Source of the DNA: Sva-07 sp963715285
Lineage (GTDB): Bacteria > Actinomycetota > Acidimicrobiia > Acidimicrobiales > Ilumatobacteraceae
Reading direction: 5' to 3'
Length of the DNA: 64,000 bases
Assembly: GCA_963715285.1 (NCBI GenBank)
Contig: CAVQRU010000017.1
Span: forward strand, 218,839 to 282,838
Shown one piece after another: positions 63,484 to 64,000 of this stretch. The notes under the pieces were generated by a model, which was not told the DNA's origin, searched no databases, and worked only from the letters and a program-made list of their open reading frames with translations. The position numbers were made by a program, and so were the translations under genes. Every line of letters begins with the position of its first letter. Position 1 is the stretch's first letter.

Positions 63484-64000
63484 TCGGTCGGCGGGACACC
63501 CCGCTCGGCCAGTCGGAGCGCCAACCGGTCCACCAGCCGGCGAGGTAGCTCCGGCGGTTTGCGGCGCCGCAGCGCACCAGCCCCAGGATCAGCCACGTCA
63601 TGGAGTGCACGACGGCGACCGACCACGGAAGGGTTCGTCGAGCGATCCAGACCCGGTTCCTCCCGGTGAGCCGCCAGCCCTCGGCGTGCCGCGAGATCTC
63701 GGTGCGGGGATGGACGACCTCGACGTCGGCGAGGTAGCGGATCGACCAGCCGGCATCGATCAGCCGCCAGCTCAACTCGATCTCCTCGTGGCCGTAGAAG
63801 AGGTCGACGAAGTAGCCGCCGGCCTCCTCGTAGGCCGAGCGGCGGATCGCGCTCGCCCCGCCGAGGAAGTGGACGACCGGCCCACTGATCGACGGATCGG
63901 AGCCACCGAGACGGGGAACGTGTCGCGAGAGCGACCGACCGTCCTCGTCGACGAGCCGGAGCGAGACGGCGGCGAGGCTCGGGTCGAACTCGAACGCCTG
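63428..64000 (-). CDS. GT2 family glycosyltransferase, 5' part beyond window
   Basis: 190 C-terminal residues visible; the N-terminus is cut by the right edge. Seen: FEFDPSLAAVSLRLVDEDGR, HFLGGASAIRRSAYEEAGGY, FYGHEEIELSWRLIDAG (acceptor-site ED/EE-xxW) and VEVVHPRTEISRHAEGWR, then a hydrophobic end (WSVAVVHSMTWLILGLV). It belongs to the same GT2 group as 47743. Confidence 0.82.
   Translation of the reverse strand, partial: QAFEFDPSLAAVSLRLVDEDGRSLSRHVPRLGGSDPSISGPVVHFLGGASAIRRSAYEEAGGYFVDLFYGHEEIELSWRLIDAGWSIRYLADVEVVHPRTEISRHAEGWRLTGRNRVWIARRTLPWSVAVVHSMTWLILGLVRCGAANRRSYLAGWWTGWRSDWPSGVSRRPIRWATVWRLTRLGRPPVI

Noticed and set aside
1..64000. tRNA, rRNA, riboswitch, prophage or plasmid origin
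   Set aside because: I looked for conserved tRNA arms, rRNA blocks, cobalamin or other riboswitch cores, integrases and DnaA-box clusters and saw none I could support by eye.

Overview
The window is very GC-rich (roughly 70 %) and about 95 % coding. It carries actinobacterial hallmarks: LexA boxes of the TCGAAC-N3/4-GTTCG type in front of mutasome genes, a homodimeric AceE pyruvate dehydrogenase, DUF222/HNH nuclease genes of the 13E12 kind, and many GTG starts with ATGA/GTGA overlaps. Thr/Gly-rich secreted proteins built from an 'LDTR ... DVxGWF' module, and the general gene content, suggest a marine or freshwater Acidimicrobiia (Ilumatobacter-like) chromosome. This lineage call is inference; no rRNA, tRNA, plasmid or phage gene is visible, and no gene-free gap exceeds 300 bp.

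Layout. 1-2 kb: partial thioesterase and an enolase-superfamily enzyme. 2-11 kb: dnaE2 and a one-frame imuA-imuB gene, each with the same LexA box, separated by a fatty acid desaturase, a Nudix hydrolase and an orphan aspartate-less response regulator that flanks a 19-bp tandem array. 10.8-13 kb: CarH-like B12 regulator, Nfu-N-like protein, lipoprotein. 13-22 kb: a minus-strand operon SWIM protein - DUF5691 - (HNH gene) - MoxR AAA ATPase - DUF5682 - VWA protein, with 66-bp hairpin repeats and a 17-bp repeat that builds a chain of hexapeptide frames. 22-26.6 kb: lpd, E2 acyltransferase and a fused lipB-lipA, i.e. a lipoate-dependent dehydrogenase module. 26.7-34 kb: a probable UGA-encoded selenoprotein (TlpA-like lipoprotein), SDR epimerase, FAD oxidoreductase, SRPBCC protein, MarR regulator, argJ, adenylate cyclase, SDR. 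34-41 kb: frameshifted SpoIID/SGNH surface protein, rnhA, aceE.

41-64 kb is a cell-surface polysaccharide locus: methyltransferases, an HhH-GPD repair protein, YfhO-like, DUF2142 and GT-C membrane proteins, several GT2/GT4 glycosyltransferases, a Wzm/Wzt ABC exporter, and a WbaP-type initiating sugar-phosphate transferase. The WbaP-like enzyme would load the first sugar on undecaprenyl phosphate, the soluble transferases extend the chain, and Wzm/Wzt would export it.

The main points of interest are the in-frame UGA with a fitting bacterial SECIS hairpin, the ATGA ladder between moxR and the DUF5682 gene, two single-frame fusions (ImuA-ImuB, LipB-LipA), a family of GGGGTC-A/T-GACCCC palindromes at gene ends, and three genes each broken by one base in a short G/C run, which may be sequence errors.
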